Positions 35,521-43,553 of a DNA stretch of 64,000 nt are shown here, one piece after another. Under the pieces are notes generated by a model. It saw only the letters and a program-made list of their open reading frames with translations, did not search any database and had not been told where the DNA came from. Position numbers and translations under genes: made by a program. The DNA lies in the NCBI RefSeq assembly GCF_042680725.1, contig NZ_JBHUEK010000010.1, positions 186,001 to 250,000 of the forward strand, given 5' to 3'. The first letter of the stretch is position 1. Every line of letters begins with the position of its first letter. The DNA is from Ferdinandcohnia salidurans. Its GTDB lineage: Bacteria; Bacillota; Bacilli; Bacillales; Bacillaceae_L.

Positions 35521-37257
35521 ATGTTCGTATTGTTGATTACTATGTTGGAGCGGTTAGGGATTATTGTTGCAATCGCTTTTATTTTGACGAGATTGAAATT
35601 TTTTAGAGGGATGATGTATCAGGAGGAACTGAACCGCTGGCAAAAGCTTGTGGCGATTGTCTTCTTTGGTTTTTTTGGAATCATCGGTACGTATACTGGC
35701 TTAAGCCTGAACACGGAAAGTTTGCAACTTGACCGGTGGGCATCTGCTTTAACCACTGATGAGGCTTTAGCGAATTCACGTGTAATTGGTGTTGTGCTTG
35801 CGGGTCTTCTTGGAGGCTACAAGGTTGGTTTAGGTGCGGGCCTAATTGCAGGGATTCATCGTTTTACCCTGGGAGGATTTACTGCGTTTTCCTGTGGCTT
35901 TGCATCGATTATTGCTGGTTTTATCTCCGGATACTTTTATAAGAAAAATAAACATGTGAAACTGAGCACAGCATTTATTATTGCAGCCTCTGCGGAAGCG
36001 CTTCAAATGCTGGTTATTTTACTCTTCTCACGACCGTTTGAAAAGGCATGGGCTTTAGTTGAGATTATTGGGATTCCGATGATTTTAGCAAATGGTCTAG
36101 GCTGTGCGCTTTTCCTTATGATTATTAAAAGTGTAATTAATGAGGGAGAACGGGTGGGGGCAGTTCAAGCTCAAAAAACACTGCGGATTGCCGACAAGAC
36201 GCTCGCTTATTTACGGAACGGTTTGAATCGTGAAACAGCTCAGGCTGTTTGCCATATTATTCAGGATGAAATTCAAGCTACAGCTGTCTCGATGACAAAC
36301 ACGAACGAAATCCTAGCGCATGTGGGTCTTGGCCATGACCACCACCGTTCACAAATGCCTATTCAAACACAAATTACACAGGAAGTTATTCATAACGGAA
36401 AAATTGTAATCGCAAACAAAAAAATGATTCAATGTAGAGATGAGGATTGTCCACTTGGTGCTGCTGTGATTGCGCCATTAAAACGTAGAGAGGAAACGAT
36501 TGGGACATTAAAATTCTATTTCCGTTCTGAAAAAGAAATTACACCTGTTGTCACAGAACTAATTTCTGGATTAAGTTCCCTTCTAAGTAATCAGCTTGAA
36601 ATTGCGGAGGCGGACAAGGCGTTTCAGCTTGCAAAAGAAGCGGAAATCAAAGTGCTTCAAGCTCAAATCAGTCCGCATTTTCTGTTTAATACATTAAATA
36701 CGATTCTCTCATTAGTAAGGAGAGACCCAACAAAAGCTAGAAAACTACTCGTTTCTTTATCCCATTTCTTACGTCAAAACCTATCGGTGACGACACAAAG
36801 TGTAACAACTTTAGAGCAGGAATTACGGCAGGTTCGAGCTTATTTAGAAATTGAGGAAACAAGGTTTGTAGACAAATTGAAGGTATCCTATAAGGTAGAA
36901 GAAGCTGCTTTGTATCAGCATATTCCACCACTTACCCTCCAGCCGATTGTAGAAAATGCAATCAAGCATGGCATGAAGGATCGTGATGGAGACTTTCAGG
37001 TCAGTATCTCCATTCAAAAAGGGAATGACTGTGTTTATGTAAAGGTTGAGGATAATGGAATGGGGATGAGTAAAGAACGTGCTAGGGAAATTTGCGTTAC
37101 CCCAATCAAGTCAGAAAAAGGTAGTGGTGTCGCTTTATATAATGTGAATAGAAGACTCACGATGCATTTTGGTGAAAAGTCTGCATTAGCAATTAAAAGC
37201 GAAGTAAATAAGGGAACGGAAATCGCTTTTTCAATTCCACTTACGGAGGCTATATAA
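35521..37257 (+). CDS. lytS: LytS-type sensor histidine kinase
   Basis: About 578 residues from the ATG at 35521 with RBS AAAAGGAG. The frame extends back into the repeat hairpin, and an ATG at 35515 is too close to the RBS. An N-terminal 5TM-5TMR_LYT membrane region (about 1-210) is followed by a GAF domain (about 215-360). Then come the LytS/YpdA phosphoacceptor block with HFLFNTLNTILSL and an HATPase domain (VENAIKHGMKDRDG, VEDNGMGM). It pairs with the adjacent response regulator. In B. subtilis LytST responds to pyruvate, and E. coli BtsS/YpdA-type kinases control pyruvate transporters (established). Here a CstA gene follows, supporting the same role. Confidence 0.92.
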   Translation: MFVLLITMLERLGIIVAIAFILTRLKFFRGMMYQEELNRWQKLVAIVFFGFFGIIGTYTGLSLNTESLQLDRWASALTTDEALANSRVIGVVLAGLLGGYKVGLGAGLIAGIHRFTLGGFTAFSCGFASIIAGFISGYFYKKNKHVKLSTAFIIAASAEALQMLVILLFSRPFEKAWALVEIIGIPMILANGLGCALFLMIIKSVINEGERVGAVQAQKTLRIADKTLAYLRNGLNRETAQAVCHIIQDEIQATAVSMTNTNEILAHVGLGHDHHRSQMPIQTQITQEVIHNGKIVIANKKMIQCRDEDCPLGAAVIAPLKRREETIGTLKFYFRSEKEITPVVTELISGLSSLLSNQLEIAEADKAFQLAKEAEIKVLQAQISPHFLFNTLNTILSLVRRDPTKARKLLVSLSHFLRQNLSVTTQSVTTLEQELRQVRAYLEIEETRFVDKLKVSYKVEEAALYQHIPPLTLQPIVENAIKHGMKDRDGDFQVSISIQKGNDCVYVKVEDNGMGMSKERAREICVTPIKSEKGSGVALYNVNRRLTMHFGEKSALAIKSEVNKGTEIAFSIPLTEAI

Positions 37258-37258
37258 A

Positions 37259-37990
37259 ATGGAAACAAAAATTAAAACACTCATTGTCGATGATGAATTA
37301 TATAGTCGTGACGAACTGTCACATCTCTTAGAGGCGCATCCATCCATTCAAATAGTCGGGGAAGCAGATTCAGGGGAGGCAGCGATTTTAAAAGCGATCC
37401 AACTTCAACCAGATGTTGTCTTTTTAGATGTAGAAATGCCAAAGGTTAACGGAATGGATGCAGCAAAAGCCCTTTTGGAATTAAAAAAGTCGCCACTTAT
37501 TGTGTTTGCAACCGCCTTTCCGGAATTTGCTGTGGAAGCATTCCGTTTTAATGCAATTGACTACTTATTAAAGCCGTTTGATGAGGAACAACTAGAAGAA
37601 ACAGTAAAACGGATCGAAAAGCATTTCCAGACGTCTGAGGAAAAGGAAAAAGGAAGGCAAACTGGGAAATTGGCGATTGATTCAAGCGGTGAGATTATCT
37701 ATCTTGAGCCAAAGGATATTTTATACATTGTAAGAGATGAAAAAATAACCAAGCTGATAACTAAGATAGGTGAATACGAGACAAAAATACAGCTGAAAGA
37801 TTTGGAGAGCAGACTTGAATCATACGGGTTCTTCCGCATTCATAAAAGCTTCCTTGTCAATTTAAAATATGTCACTCGCCTCACACCTTGGTTTAACGGC
37901 GCGTATCAATTGGAAATTGAAGGTAGAAGTGAACAGCTCTCAGTTAGCCGAAATTATGTAAAGGCATTAAGAGCGAGCTTAGAAATCTAA
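37259..37990 (+). CDS. lytT: LytT-type response regulator (LytTR DNA-binding domain)
   Basis: 243 residues. The receiver domain (about 1-120) has VDDELYSRDEL and the phosphoacceptor aspartate in PDVVFLDVEMPKVNG. The LytTR domain (about 140-240) contains GFFRIHKSFLVNLKYVTRL and the C-terminal EQLSVSRNYVKALRA. It starts 2 bases after lytS and is the likely activator of the cstA gene 158 bases downstream. Confidence 0.93.
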   Translation: METKIKTLIVDDELYSRDELSHLLEAHPSIQIVGEADSGEAAILKAIQLQPDVVFLDVEMPKVNGMDAAKALLELKKSPLIVFATAFPEFAVEAFRFNAIDYLLKPFDEEQLEETVKRIEKHFQTSEEKEKGRQTGKLAIDSSGEIIYLEPKDILYIVRDEKITKLITKIGEYETKIQLKDLESRLESYGFFRIHKSFLVNLKYVTRLTPWFNGAYQLEIEGRSEQLSVSRNYVKALRASLEI

Positions 37991-37993
37991 ACA

Positions 37994-38058
37994 AAAAGGT
38001 AGAAATTTTGCATTTTAGTTCACAATTTAGACACGTTATTGTCGAATTTCTACCTTTT
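37994..38058 (+). other. Long hairpin between lytT and cstA
   Basis: AAAAGGTAGAAATT (37994-38007) and AATTTCTACCTTTT (38045-38058) are perfect 14-bp arms around 37 bases. It can end lytT transcription (right arm rich in T). The enclosed bases contain a loose direct repeat of TTTAG-ACAC type that might be bound by LytT. Confidence 0.5.
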
Positions 38059-38100
38059 AATCTAAAACCCTCCTAAAATACTTTTAAAACATTATAATTA

Positions 38101-38116
38101 TTGTAAACGCATTCAT
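38101..38116 (+). promoter_or_regulatory. CcpA cre box in front of cstA
   Basis: TTGTAAACGCATTCAT satisfies every position of the degenerate cre consensus WTGNNANCGNWWNCAW. It lies 33 bases before the cstA start, next to TATAAT-like elements at 38093 and 38121, so CcpA would repress cstA when preferred sugars are present. Confidence 0.68.
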
Positions 38117-38148
38117 AAATTATAATAAAGGGAATAGGGGGAAATAGA

Positions 38149-39600
38149 ATGATTACCTTTTTAGCTAGTATAGCTTTGTTAATTGTAGGATACTTTACGT
38201 ATGGTAAATATGTTGAAAAAGTATTCGGAGTGAAGGAAGAACGTACTACACCAGCATATGTAAACGCTGATGGTGTAGACTATATTCCAATGAGCACAAA
38301 GAAAAACTCGTTGATTCAGTTACTTAATATTGCGGGAACTGGACCAGTATTTGGACCTATTATGGGAGCGCTTTATGGACCAGTTGCATTCATTTGGATC
38401 GTGGTTGGCTGTATCTTTGCAGGTGCGGTTCATGATTATTTAACTGGTATGATTTCTATTCGTAACAAAGGGGCTCACTTACCAGAGCTTGCGACTAAGT
38501 TTTTAGGAAAAGCAATGAAACACGTTGTAAATGCATTTGCTGTTTTACTTTTACTATTAGTTGGTACCGTTTTCGTATCAACTCCAGCAAGTTTATTAAA
38601 TCTATTATTAGATGGAAAAGTTGCTTTAGGAATTCTGATTGCTGTCATTTTCATCTATTATATTTTGGCTACTTTATTGCCAGTAGATAAAATTATCGGT
38701 CGTCTTTACCCATACTTTGGAGCAATCCTTTTAATCAGTGCTGTAGGTATTGGTATTGGTTTAGTAGTTAAAGGAGCACCAATTCCAGAACTTTCATTAT
38801 CAAATTTCCATCCTGATAATGCACCAATTTTCCCATTACTATTCTTTACAATCACTTGTGGTGCTTTATCTGGATTCCATGCGACACAAACACCAATTAT
38901 TTCACGTACGACACAAAAGGAAAGCCAAGGTCGTAAAATTTTCTACGGTATGATGATTGCTGAAGGGATTATCGCCATGATTTGGGCAGCAGCAGCAATG
39001 AGCTTATTCGATGGTTATGGTGGTTTACAAGAACTTCTTGCAGCTGGTGGACCAGGAGCAATTGTAAGTGAAGTTTCAACATTAATGCTTGGTGCTGTTG
39101 GTGGAACTCTTGCAGTTCTAGGTGTTATCGTATTACCAATCACTTCTGGTGATACTGCATTCCGTAGTGCTCGTATGATTATCGCTGAATATATAAATAT
39201 GGCACAAAAGAAAATGTCTAGCCGTCTATGGATTGCTGTTCCGTTATTTGCAATCTCAGTTGTACTAACTCAAATTGACTTCAATATCCTTTGGAGATAC
39301 TTTAGCTGGGCGAACCAAGCTACAGCAGTAATTGCCTTATTCGTAGGTGCAATGTACCTATACATTGCGAAAAAGAACTACTGGATCTCACTAATTCCAG
39401 GAACATTCATGCTTATCATGGTAATCACGTATATCCTAAATGCACAAATCGGTTTCCGATTACCAATGAACATTGCTTGGTACGGTGGTTTTGCAGGAAC
39501 TGCAATACTACTTGTATTATTCTTCCGTCAAGCTAAGAAGTTAAGAGCAGCAAATCTTCCGCTTGAAGTAGATATCTCAGACTATAACCGGGTGGCTTAA
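38149..39600 (+). CDS. cstA: CstA family transporter (probable pyruvate/peptide permease)
   Basis: 483 residues, about 13 hydrophobic helices, RBS AGGGGGAAAT. CstA blocks are clear: VDYIPMSTKKN, NIAGTGPVFGPIMGALYGP, GAVHDYLTGMISIRNKG, FHATQTPIISRTTQKESQGR and PITSGDTAFRSARMII. It is shorter than E. coli CstA and BtsT (about 700 residues) and belongs to a compact form. CstA/BtsT proteins take up pyruvate with protons (E. coli, established). The adjacent LytST-type pair and the lactate operon make pyruvate the best guess for the substrate. Confidence 0.9.
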   Translation: MITFLASIALLIVGYFTYGKYVEKVFGVKEERTTPAYVNADGVDYIPMSTKKNSLIQLLNIAGTGPVFGPIMGALYGPVAFIWIVVGCIFAGAVHDYLTGMISIRNKGAHLPELATKFLGKAMKHVVNAFAVLLLLLVGTVFVSTPASLLNLLLDGKVALGILIAVIFIYYILATLLPVDKIIGRLYPYFGAILLISAVGIGIGLVVKGAPIPELSLSNFHPDNAPIFPLLFFTITCGALSGFHATQTPIISRTTQKESQGRKIFYGMMIAEGIIAMIWAAAAMSLFDGYGGLQELLAAGGPGAIVSEVSTLMLGAVGGTLAVLGVIVLPITSGDTAFRSARMIIAEYINMAQKKMSSRLWIAVPLFAISVVLTQIDFNILWRYFSWANQATAVIALFVGAMYLYIAKKNYWISLIPGTFMLIMVITYILNAQIGFRLPMNIAWYGGFAGTAILLVLFFRQAKKLRAANLPLEVDISDYNRVA

Positions 39601-39753
39601 ATGGGTTGCTGTAGTCCTGAATATCGGAAGGTAGTTGAGGCTCAAGAGCAGAAGGTCAATCAGCAAACGAATGACAAAGTTCCTGTTTGGGGAAAGATTG
39701 TGAGCATCTCCATTATTATTGGAGCCATAATCACCTTTGTACCTTATAAATGA
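39601..39753 (+). CDS. 50-residue Cys-Cys membrane protein coupled to cstA
   Basis: The ATG is the first base after the cstA stop codon, so the gene is read by translational coupling. The protein starts MGCCSPEYRKVVEAQEQ, has a polar middle and ends in one membrane segment (GKIVSISIIIGAIITFV). A terminator follows directly. In E. coli, cstA and btsT are each followed by a gene for a small protein with C-terminal cysteines (YbdD, YjiX); this product is unrelated in sequence as far as I can see but occupies the same place. I infer an accessory subunit of the transporter. Confidence 0.72.
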   Translation: MGCCSPEYRKVVEAQEQKVNQQTNDKVPVWGKIVSISIIIGAIITFVPYK

Positions 39754-39756
39754 ATC

Positions 39757-39796
39757 AAAAGTGCATGCATTCTTTCATGAATGTATGCACTTTTTA
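39757..39796 (+). terminator. Terminator of the cstA unit
   Basis: AAAAGTGCATGCATTC pairs with GAATGTATGCACTTTT (one G-U) around TTTCAT, followed by T. Confidence 0.85.
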
Positions 39797-39920
39797 ATGT
39801 TTGAAAAACAATTCACAAACTTGTTGATTTCCTATATATGAAATCTTTAGTACTATAAAAGTAATAAAGGATATCTTTCTGCACAAAATATCAGAAGGAC
39901 ACCTAGGGAGGTTCATACAG

Positions 39921-40217
39921 ATGGAAATGACAATCAGTGAAGCAACTGTAAAATGGTTCAAAGAGGATATAAGTGTAAAAGAAGGCGATAGCGTTCGATT
40001 TTATCCAATGTTTTACGGAACGAGCCCTGTACAAGAAAAGTACTCATTAGCCTTTTCAACGCATGATGAACCCATCCAAATTCATACAAGTCAAAAGATT
40101 GATGACATTGAATTTTATGTAGAAGAGGATGACATTTGGTTCTTTAACGGCCATAATCTTATTGTCGACTATAATCCAGATAAAGATGAATTGGAATATC
40201 AATACCCAAAACCATAG
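39921..40217 (+). CDS. HesB/IscA-like family protein (YneR type)
   Basis: 98 residues with RBS TAGGGAGG. The sequence follows the Fe-S biosynthesis fold: ISEATVKWFKEDISVKEGDSVRFYP at the start and DDIWFFNGHNLIVDYN near the end. It contains none of the three cysteines used by IscA/SufA to bind iron or clusters. Such cysteine-less HesB-like proteins (YneR group) occur in Bacillus; their function is unknown. Confidence 0.8.
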   Translation: MEMTISEATVKWFKEDISVKEGDSVRFYPMFYGTSPVQEKYSLAFSTHDEPIQIHTSQKIDDIEFYVEEDDIWFFNGHNLIVDYNPDKDELEYQYPKP

Positions 40218-40252
40218 GCTCACGATAAGTGAGCCTTTAATTATTTTTAAGA

Positions 40253-40268
40253 TGTGATTCGAATCACG
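40253..40268. promoter_or_regulatory. Fnr/Crp-like palindrome upstream of the DUF438 gene
   Basis: TGTGATTCGAATCACG contains the perfect 14-bp palindrome GTGATTCGAATCAC and fits the Fnr consensus TGTGA-N6-TCACA with one mismatch. It lies about 80 bases before the start codon; a TATTTT at 40290 would place its centre near -41.5. Control by low oxygen is a reasonable inference. Confidence 0.5.
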
Positions 40269-40347
40269 AACCAATTCTTAAAACTATGCTATTTTCAAAC
40301 ATAACAGGTATTTTTCAATAGTGCATAGTTTGAAAGGAGAAATTCGT

Positions 40348-41571
40348 GTGAGTGAACTTATTAAAAACCGTGAACAAAATAAAATCAGTGACCAAGAGCG
40401 TGAGGCTCTTATAAAACAAAGCTTTAAAGATTTACATAATGGTAAATCTGTTGAAGAGATTAAATCTCAACTAAAGGATAAAGTGGGCTATATTACGATT
40501 GGGGAAGTGTCAAGGCTCCAACATGTGTTAATGGAAGAAGAAAATATCCAAGCACATGAGGCTACAGAAATTTGTTCAAAGCACCGGGAAATTTTCAAGG
40601 GTTTTATAGAAGATACGCTCAATCGTCACCCAGAAGAACAACCTGGACATCCTGTGTATACGTTTAATCTTGAAAATAGAGAACTTGAAAAGCTAGTAAC
40701 TATAATCAAGGAGAATTTGCAAGCATTTGAAGCAGTTGATCATAATGAAAATAGATTGAAGTTACTCGGTGATTGTAATCTTTTATTGGATATCAGAAAG
40801 CATTATGAACGAAAAGAACAGCTTCTCTTCCCATATTTAGAAAAATACGGCATATATGGCCCAACAAATATGATGTGGAAGATTGATGATTTTATTGTAG
40901 ATGCAATAAAAGATGCTAAAAGAATGCTTACAGAATATGATGGGGATAAACAGTCAGTTGTGGAGGTTATAAACTTTTTTGCCGATCAAATAGACGAAAT
41001 GATTTATCGCGAAGAAAATATTCTCTTTCCAATGTCGTTAAATAATTTAACAGAGGACGAATGGTTAAAAATTGCTCATGAAAGCGATGAAATCGGTTTT
41101 TGTTTAATTTCTCCGGAAGATTGGAAGCCTGAGCGAAGTGTGATAGATGACGAGCAAGTGACGTCAAAAGGATTTATTAAAATGGAAACGGGTATCCTGT
41201 CCCTTAAACAACTTGAATTACTTTTAAACCATTTACCGGTAGATATTACGTTTATTGATAAAGATGATGTCGTTCGCTACTTCTCAAAAGGAAAAGAGCG
41301 TATCTTTGCTAGGACGAAGGCTGTGATTGGCAGAACTGTTCAAAACTGTCATCCGCCTAGAAGTGTTCATGTCGTCGAAGATCTGCTGGATGACTTTAAA
41401 GCGGGAAGAAAAGATGTTGAAGATTTTTGGATCAAAGCAAAAGGCAAATATGTGTATATCCGTTATTTTGCGGTCCGTGATGAAGATGGAGAATATATCG
41501 GAACGATGGAATTCTCTCAAAATATTGCTCCAATCCAAGAAATTGAAGGAGAAAAACGGATTTTATCATAG
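40348..41571 (+). CDS. DUF438/hemerythrin/PAS domain protein
   Basis: About 407 residues from the GTG at 40348 with RBS AAAGGAG; an upstream GTG at 40321 has none. Domain order: DUF438 (about 10-80, with FKDLHNGKSVEEIKSQLKD), a hemerythrin-like HHE four-helix domain (about 85-235, with histidines in KHREIFKGFIED, DIRKHYERKEQLLFPYLEKYG and the motif YREENILFPM), and a C-terminal PAS domain (about 285-395) with FIDKDDVVRYFS and FSQNI. The diiron site suggests sensing or handling of oxygen or nitric oxide. An Fnr-like site upstream fits that idea. Confidence 0.88.
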   Translation: MSELIKNREQNKISDQEREALIKQSFKDLHNGKSVEEIKSQLKDKVGYITIGEVSRLQHVLMEEENIQAHEATEICSKHREIFKGFIEDTLNRHPEEQPGHPVYTFNLENRELEKLVTIIKENLQAFEAVDHNENRLKLLGDCNLLLDIRKHYERKEQLLFPYLEKYGIYGPTNMMWKIDDFIVDAIKDAKRMLTEYDGDKQSVVEVINFFADQIDEMIYREENILFPMSLNNLTEDEWLKIAHESDEIGFCLISPEDWKPERSVIDDEQVTSKGFIKMETGILSLKQLELLLNHLPVDITFIDKDDVVRYFSKGKERIFARTKAVIGRTVQNCHPPRSVHVVEDLLDDFKAGRKDVEDFWIKAKGKYVYIRYFAVRDEDGEYIGTMEFSQNIAPIQEIEGEKRILS

Positions 41572-41579
41572 TCACCATG

Positions 41580-41613
41580 AAAAATGCTGACAGCTCAATG
41601 TCAGCATTTTTTT
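41580..41613. terminator. Rho-independent terminator
   Basis: AAAATGCTGACA and TGTCAGCATTTT pair around GCTCAA, with seven T after. Confidence 0.88.
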
Positions 41614-41658
41614 GGAACATCCCAAAAAAATGTTACCTCAAACAAAAAGATTCTCTGC

Positions 41659-41868
41659 TCACACTCCAACACAAACAAAAAAAGAACCATCATTTCCATC
41701 TCTGAATGATTGGTTCTTATGTTTATTACGGTATAAGTGATCTTTTTTCGTTTTTGTCATCCTTGTTTGCATGTCGATTTCTACAAATGGGCTTCTTCCG
41801 TTTTCTGGATTTCGTTTTCCTTCGCGTACAAGCTTCTCGCGCAATTTCTTAGCTTTTGATTTCGCCAT
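41659..41868 (-). CDS. Small basic protein, YqkK-like, function unknown
   Basis: About 69 residues from the ATG at 41868 with RBS GAGGTGA. It is very basic (MAKSKAKKLREKLVREGKR, then TKTKKDHLYRNKHKN) and has the block NPENGRSPFVEIDMQTRMTKTKK, which I associate with the conserved Bacillus protein YqkK. No membrane segment. The composition suggests binding to nucleic acid or ribosomes, which is only a guess. Confidence 0.72.
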   Translation of the reverse strand: MAKSKAKKLREKLVREGKRNPENGRSPFVEIDMQTRMTKTKKDHLYRNKHKNQSFRDGNDGSFFVCVGV

Positions 41869-42025
41869 CTTCAAATCACCTCTTCAAAATATTCACATTT
41901 TCATTATACATGTTTTCTCACATGGCTTCCATTAGAAATTTTCAACAAAAATAGGCGTACTCCCATACAGATGCAAATGCCCTGAATAGGATATAAACGA
42001 CAACGAATTTGGGGAGGTGTCGGTA

Positions 42026-42145
42026 TTGGCTGATGAGAAAGAAAAAGAAACCCATGAGGAGCAGGAGTTCCAACGAATGGATCCATGGGAATTCTTTTGG
42101 GGAAGAAGACCAAGGTCCGAAGAGGAAGAAATTGAAGAAGAGTAA
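42026..42145 (+). CDS. Short acidic protein of unknown function
   Basis: 39 residues from a TTG with a near-perfect RBS GGGGAGGTG at a 6-base spacing. The sequence is strongly acidic at both ends, with a central MDPWEFFWGRRPR and a tail of glutamates. A terminator follows within 30 bases, which supports a real transcription unit. I do not recognise the family. Confidence 0.6.
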   Translation: MADEKEKETHEEQEFQRMDPWEFFWGRRPRSEEEEIEEE

Positions 42146-42169
42146 TATGCCCGATGCAATTTAAAAAAT

Positions 42170-42207
42170 AGGTCGCATGGATTGTTTCATCTATGCGGTC
42201 TTTTTTT
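42170..42207 (+). terminator. Rho-independent terminator
   Basis: AGGTCGCATGGAT pairs with ATCTATGCGGTCT (with G-U pairs) and seven T follow. Confidence 0.8.
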
Positions 42208-42256
42208 AATCTAAAAGTATGGCATAATAAGAGCAAGTATAATTCGGAGGATATCC

Positions 42257-42814
42257 ATGCAGGAAAAAATAGTAGATATTTTACTAAATTATGAGGCATA
42301 TGCAGTAATCATAAGCTTATTTCTAAATATAGTGATTAGCATTTTTGGAGTTCTTCCAAGCGTATTTATGACAGCGGCTAATCTTCTTGTTTTTGGTGTT
42401 TGGAAAGGGACCCTTATCTCTTTTATTGGAGAGGCAATGGGTGCGATTGTGGCATTTTGGTTATACCGCAAAGGATTTAAAAGGTTCATTGATAAGAAGA
42501 AACACAAACATTCGCTTATTGATAAACTGCTTTCCGCCAAAGGGAAAGAAGCATTCATGATGATTCTACTATTACGTTTGTTCCCTTTTATTCCTTCGGG
42601 GGTAGTTACCTTTACAGCAGCAATGGGTGAAGTGAGTTTTATCAACTTTCTTTTCGCAAGCTCACTAGGGAAAGTTCCATCCTTACTTATTGAGGCGTAT
42701 TCGGTGCACAATGTTGCTGCTGGGACAATGGAAGGGAAAATCATTTTAACAGTCGTTTCAGTTGTTGGAATCCTGTATATTTGGGCTAAACTAGTAAGAA
42801 AGAAAAATACATAG
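42257..42814 (+). CDS. TVP38/TMEM64 (VTT domain) membrane protein, YqeD-like
   Basis: 185 residues, about five hydrophobic segments, RBS CGGAGGA. Characteristic VTT features: GVLPSVFMTAANLLVFGVWKGTLISFIGEAMGAIVAFWLYR and LLRLFPFIPSGVVTFTAAMGEVSFINFLFASSLGKVPSLL. Members of the DedA/VTT superfamily are linked to lipid scrambling or proton-dependent transport; no specific role can be given. It lies just upstream of a two-component system. Confidence 0.85.
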   Translation: MQEKIVDILLNYEAYAVIISLFLNIVISIFGVLPSVFMTAANLLVFGVWKGTLISFIGEAMGAIVAFWLYRKGFKRFIDKKKHKHSLIDKLLSAKGKEAFMMILLLRLFPFIPSGVVTFTAAMGEVSFINFLFASSLGKVPSLLIEAYSVHNVAAGTMEGKIILTVVSVVGILYIWAKLVRKKNT

Positions 42815-42848
42815 AGATAGTTACATAGAAATGAGGGTTGGACTGGAG

Positions 42849-43553
42849 ATGCAAAAACAACGTATTTTAATTGTGGAAGATGAAGAGAAGATAGCAAGGG
42901 TATTGGAGCTGGAATTGACATATGAAGGCTATGAAACTGGAAAAGCCTTCGATGGTAGTACGGGGTTACAACTGTTTCTAGAAGAATCATGGGATTTGGT
43001 CCTGTTAGATATCATGCTTCCGGGAATTAGCGGAATTGAGGTGCTTAGACGCATTCGAGCTGCAAACTCAGGTACACCGGTCATTCTATTGACTGCAAAA
43101 GACTCCGTAGAAGATAAGGTGTCTGGCCTTGATTTGGGAGCAAATGATTATGTGACAAAGCCCTTTCAAATAGAAGAACTGCTTGCACGTATTCGAGTAG
43201 CACTTCGAAGTAAACCTACTCATTCAATTTCCGGTCAAGAACAAACTGAGGACTGGTTAAGTGTGGGGGACCTCAAGCTTAATGAAGGAACACATGAGGT
43301 CATTCGTAGAGACGACGCAATTGAGCTAACACCAAGAGAATTTGATTTGCTTACCTATTTAATGAAGCATCCAAGACAGGTGTTGAATCGGGAGCAATTA
43401 TTAAATGCTGTTTGGGGTTATGACTATTACGGGGACACAAATATCGTGGATGTGTATATCCGATATTTACGAAATAAAATGGATAAGCCATACGACGAGC
43501 CATTAATTCACACAGTACGTGGTATCGGCTATGTGATGAAGGAATCGAAATGA
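42849..43553 (+). CDS. OmpR family response regulator, YkoG-like
   Basis: About 234 residues from the ATG at 42849, with GAGGG 11 bases upstream. The receiver domain has VEDEEKIARVLELELTYEGY and phosphoacceptor aspartate LVLLDIMLPG, then VTKPFQIEELLARI. The winged-helix domain has ELTPREFDLLTYLMKHPRQVL and DVYIRYLRNKMD. Gene order regulator, kinase, PepSY, PepSY matches B. subtilis ykoGHIJ. The stop overlaps the kinase start (ATGA). Confidence 0.9.
   Translation: MQKQRILIVEDEEKIARVLELELTYEGYETGKAFDGSTGLQLFLEESWDLVLLDIMLPGISGIEVLRRIRAANSGTPVILLTAKDSVEDKVSGLDLGANDYVTKPFQIEELLARIRVALRSKPTHSISGQEQTEDWLSVGDLKLNEGTHEVIRRDDAIELTPREFDLLTYLMKHPRQVLNREQLLNAVWGYDYYGDTNIVDVYIRYLRNKMDKPYDEPLIHTVRGIGYVMKESK

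Noticed and set aside
42289..42990. A 233-codon open frame on the minus strand opposite the VTT-domain gene
   Set aside because: It lies antisense to a clear membrane-protein gene, has no RBS, and its composition is the complement of hydrophobic codons. Treated as a shadow.
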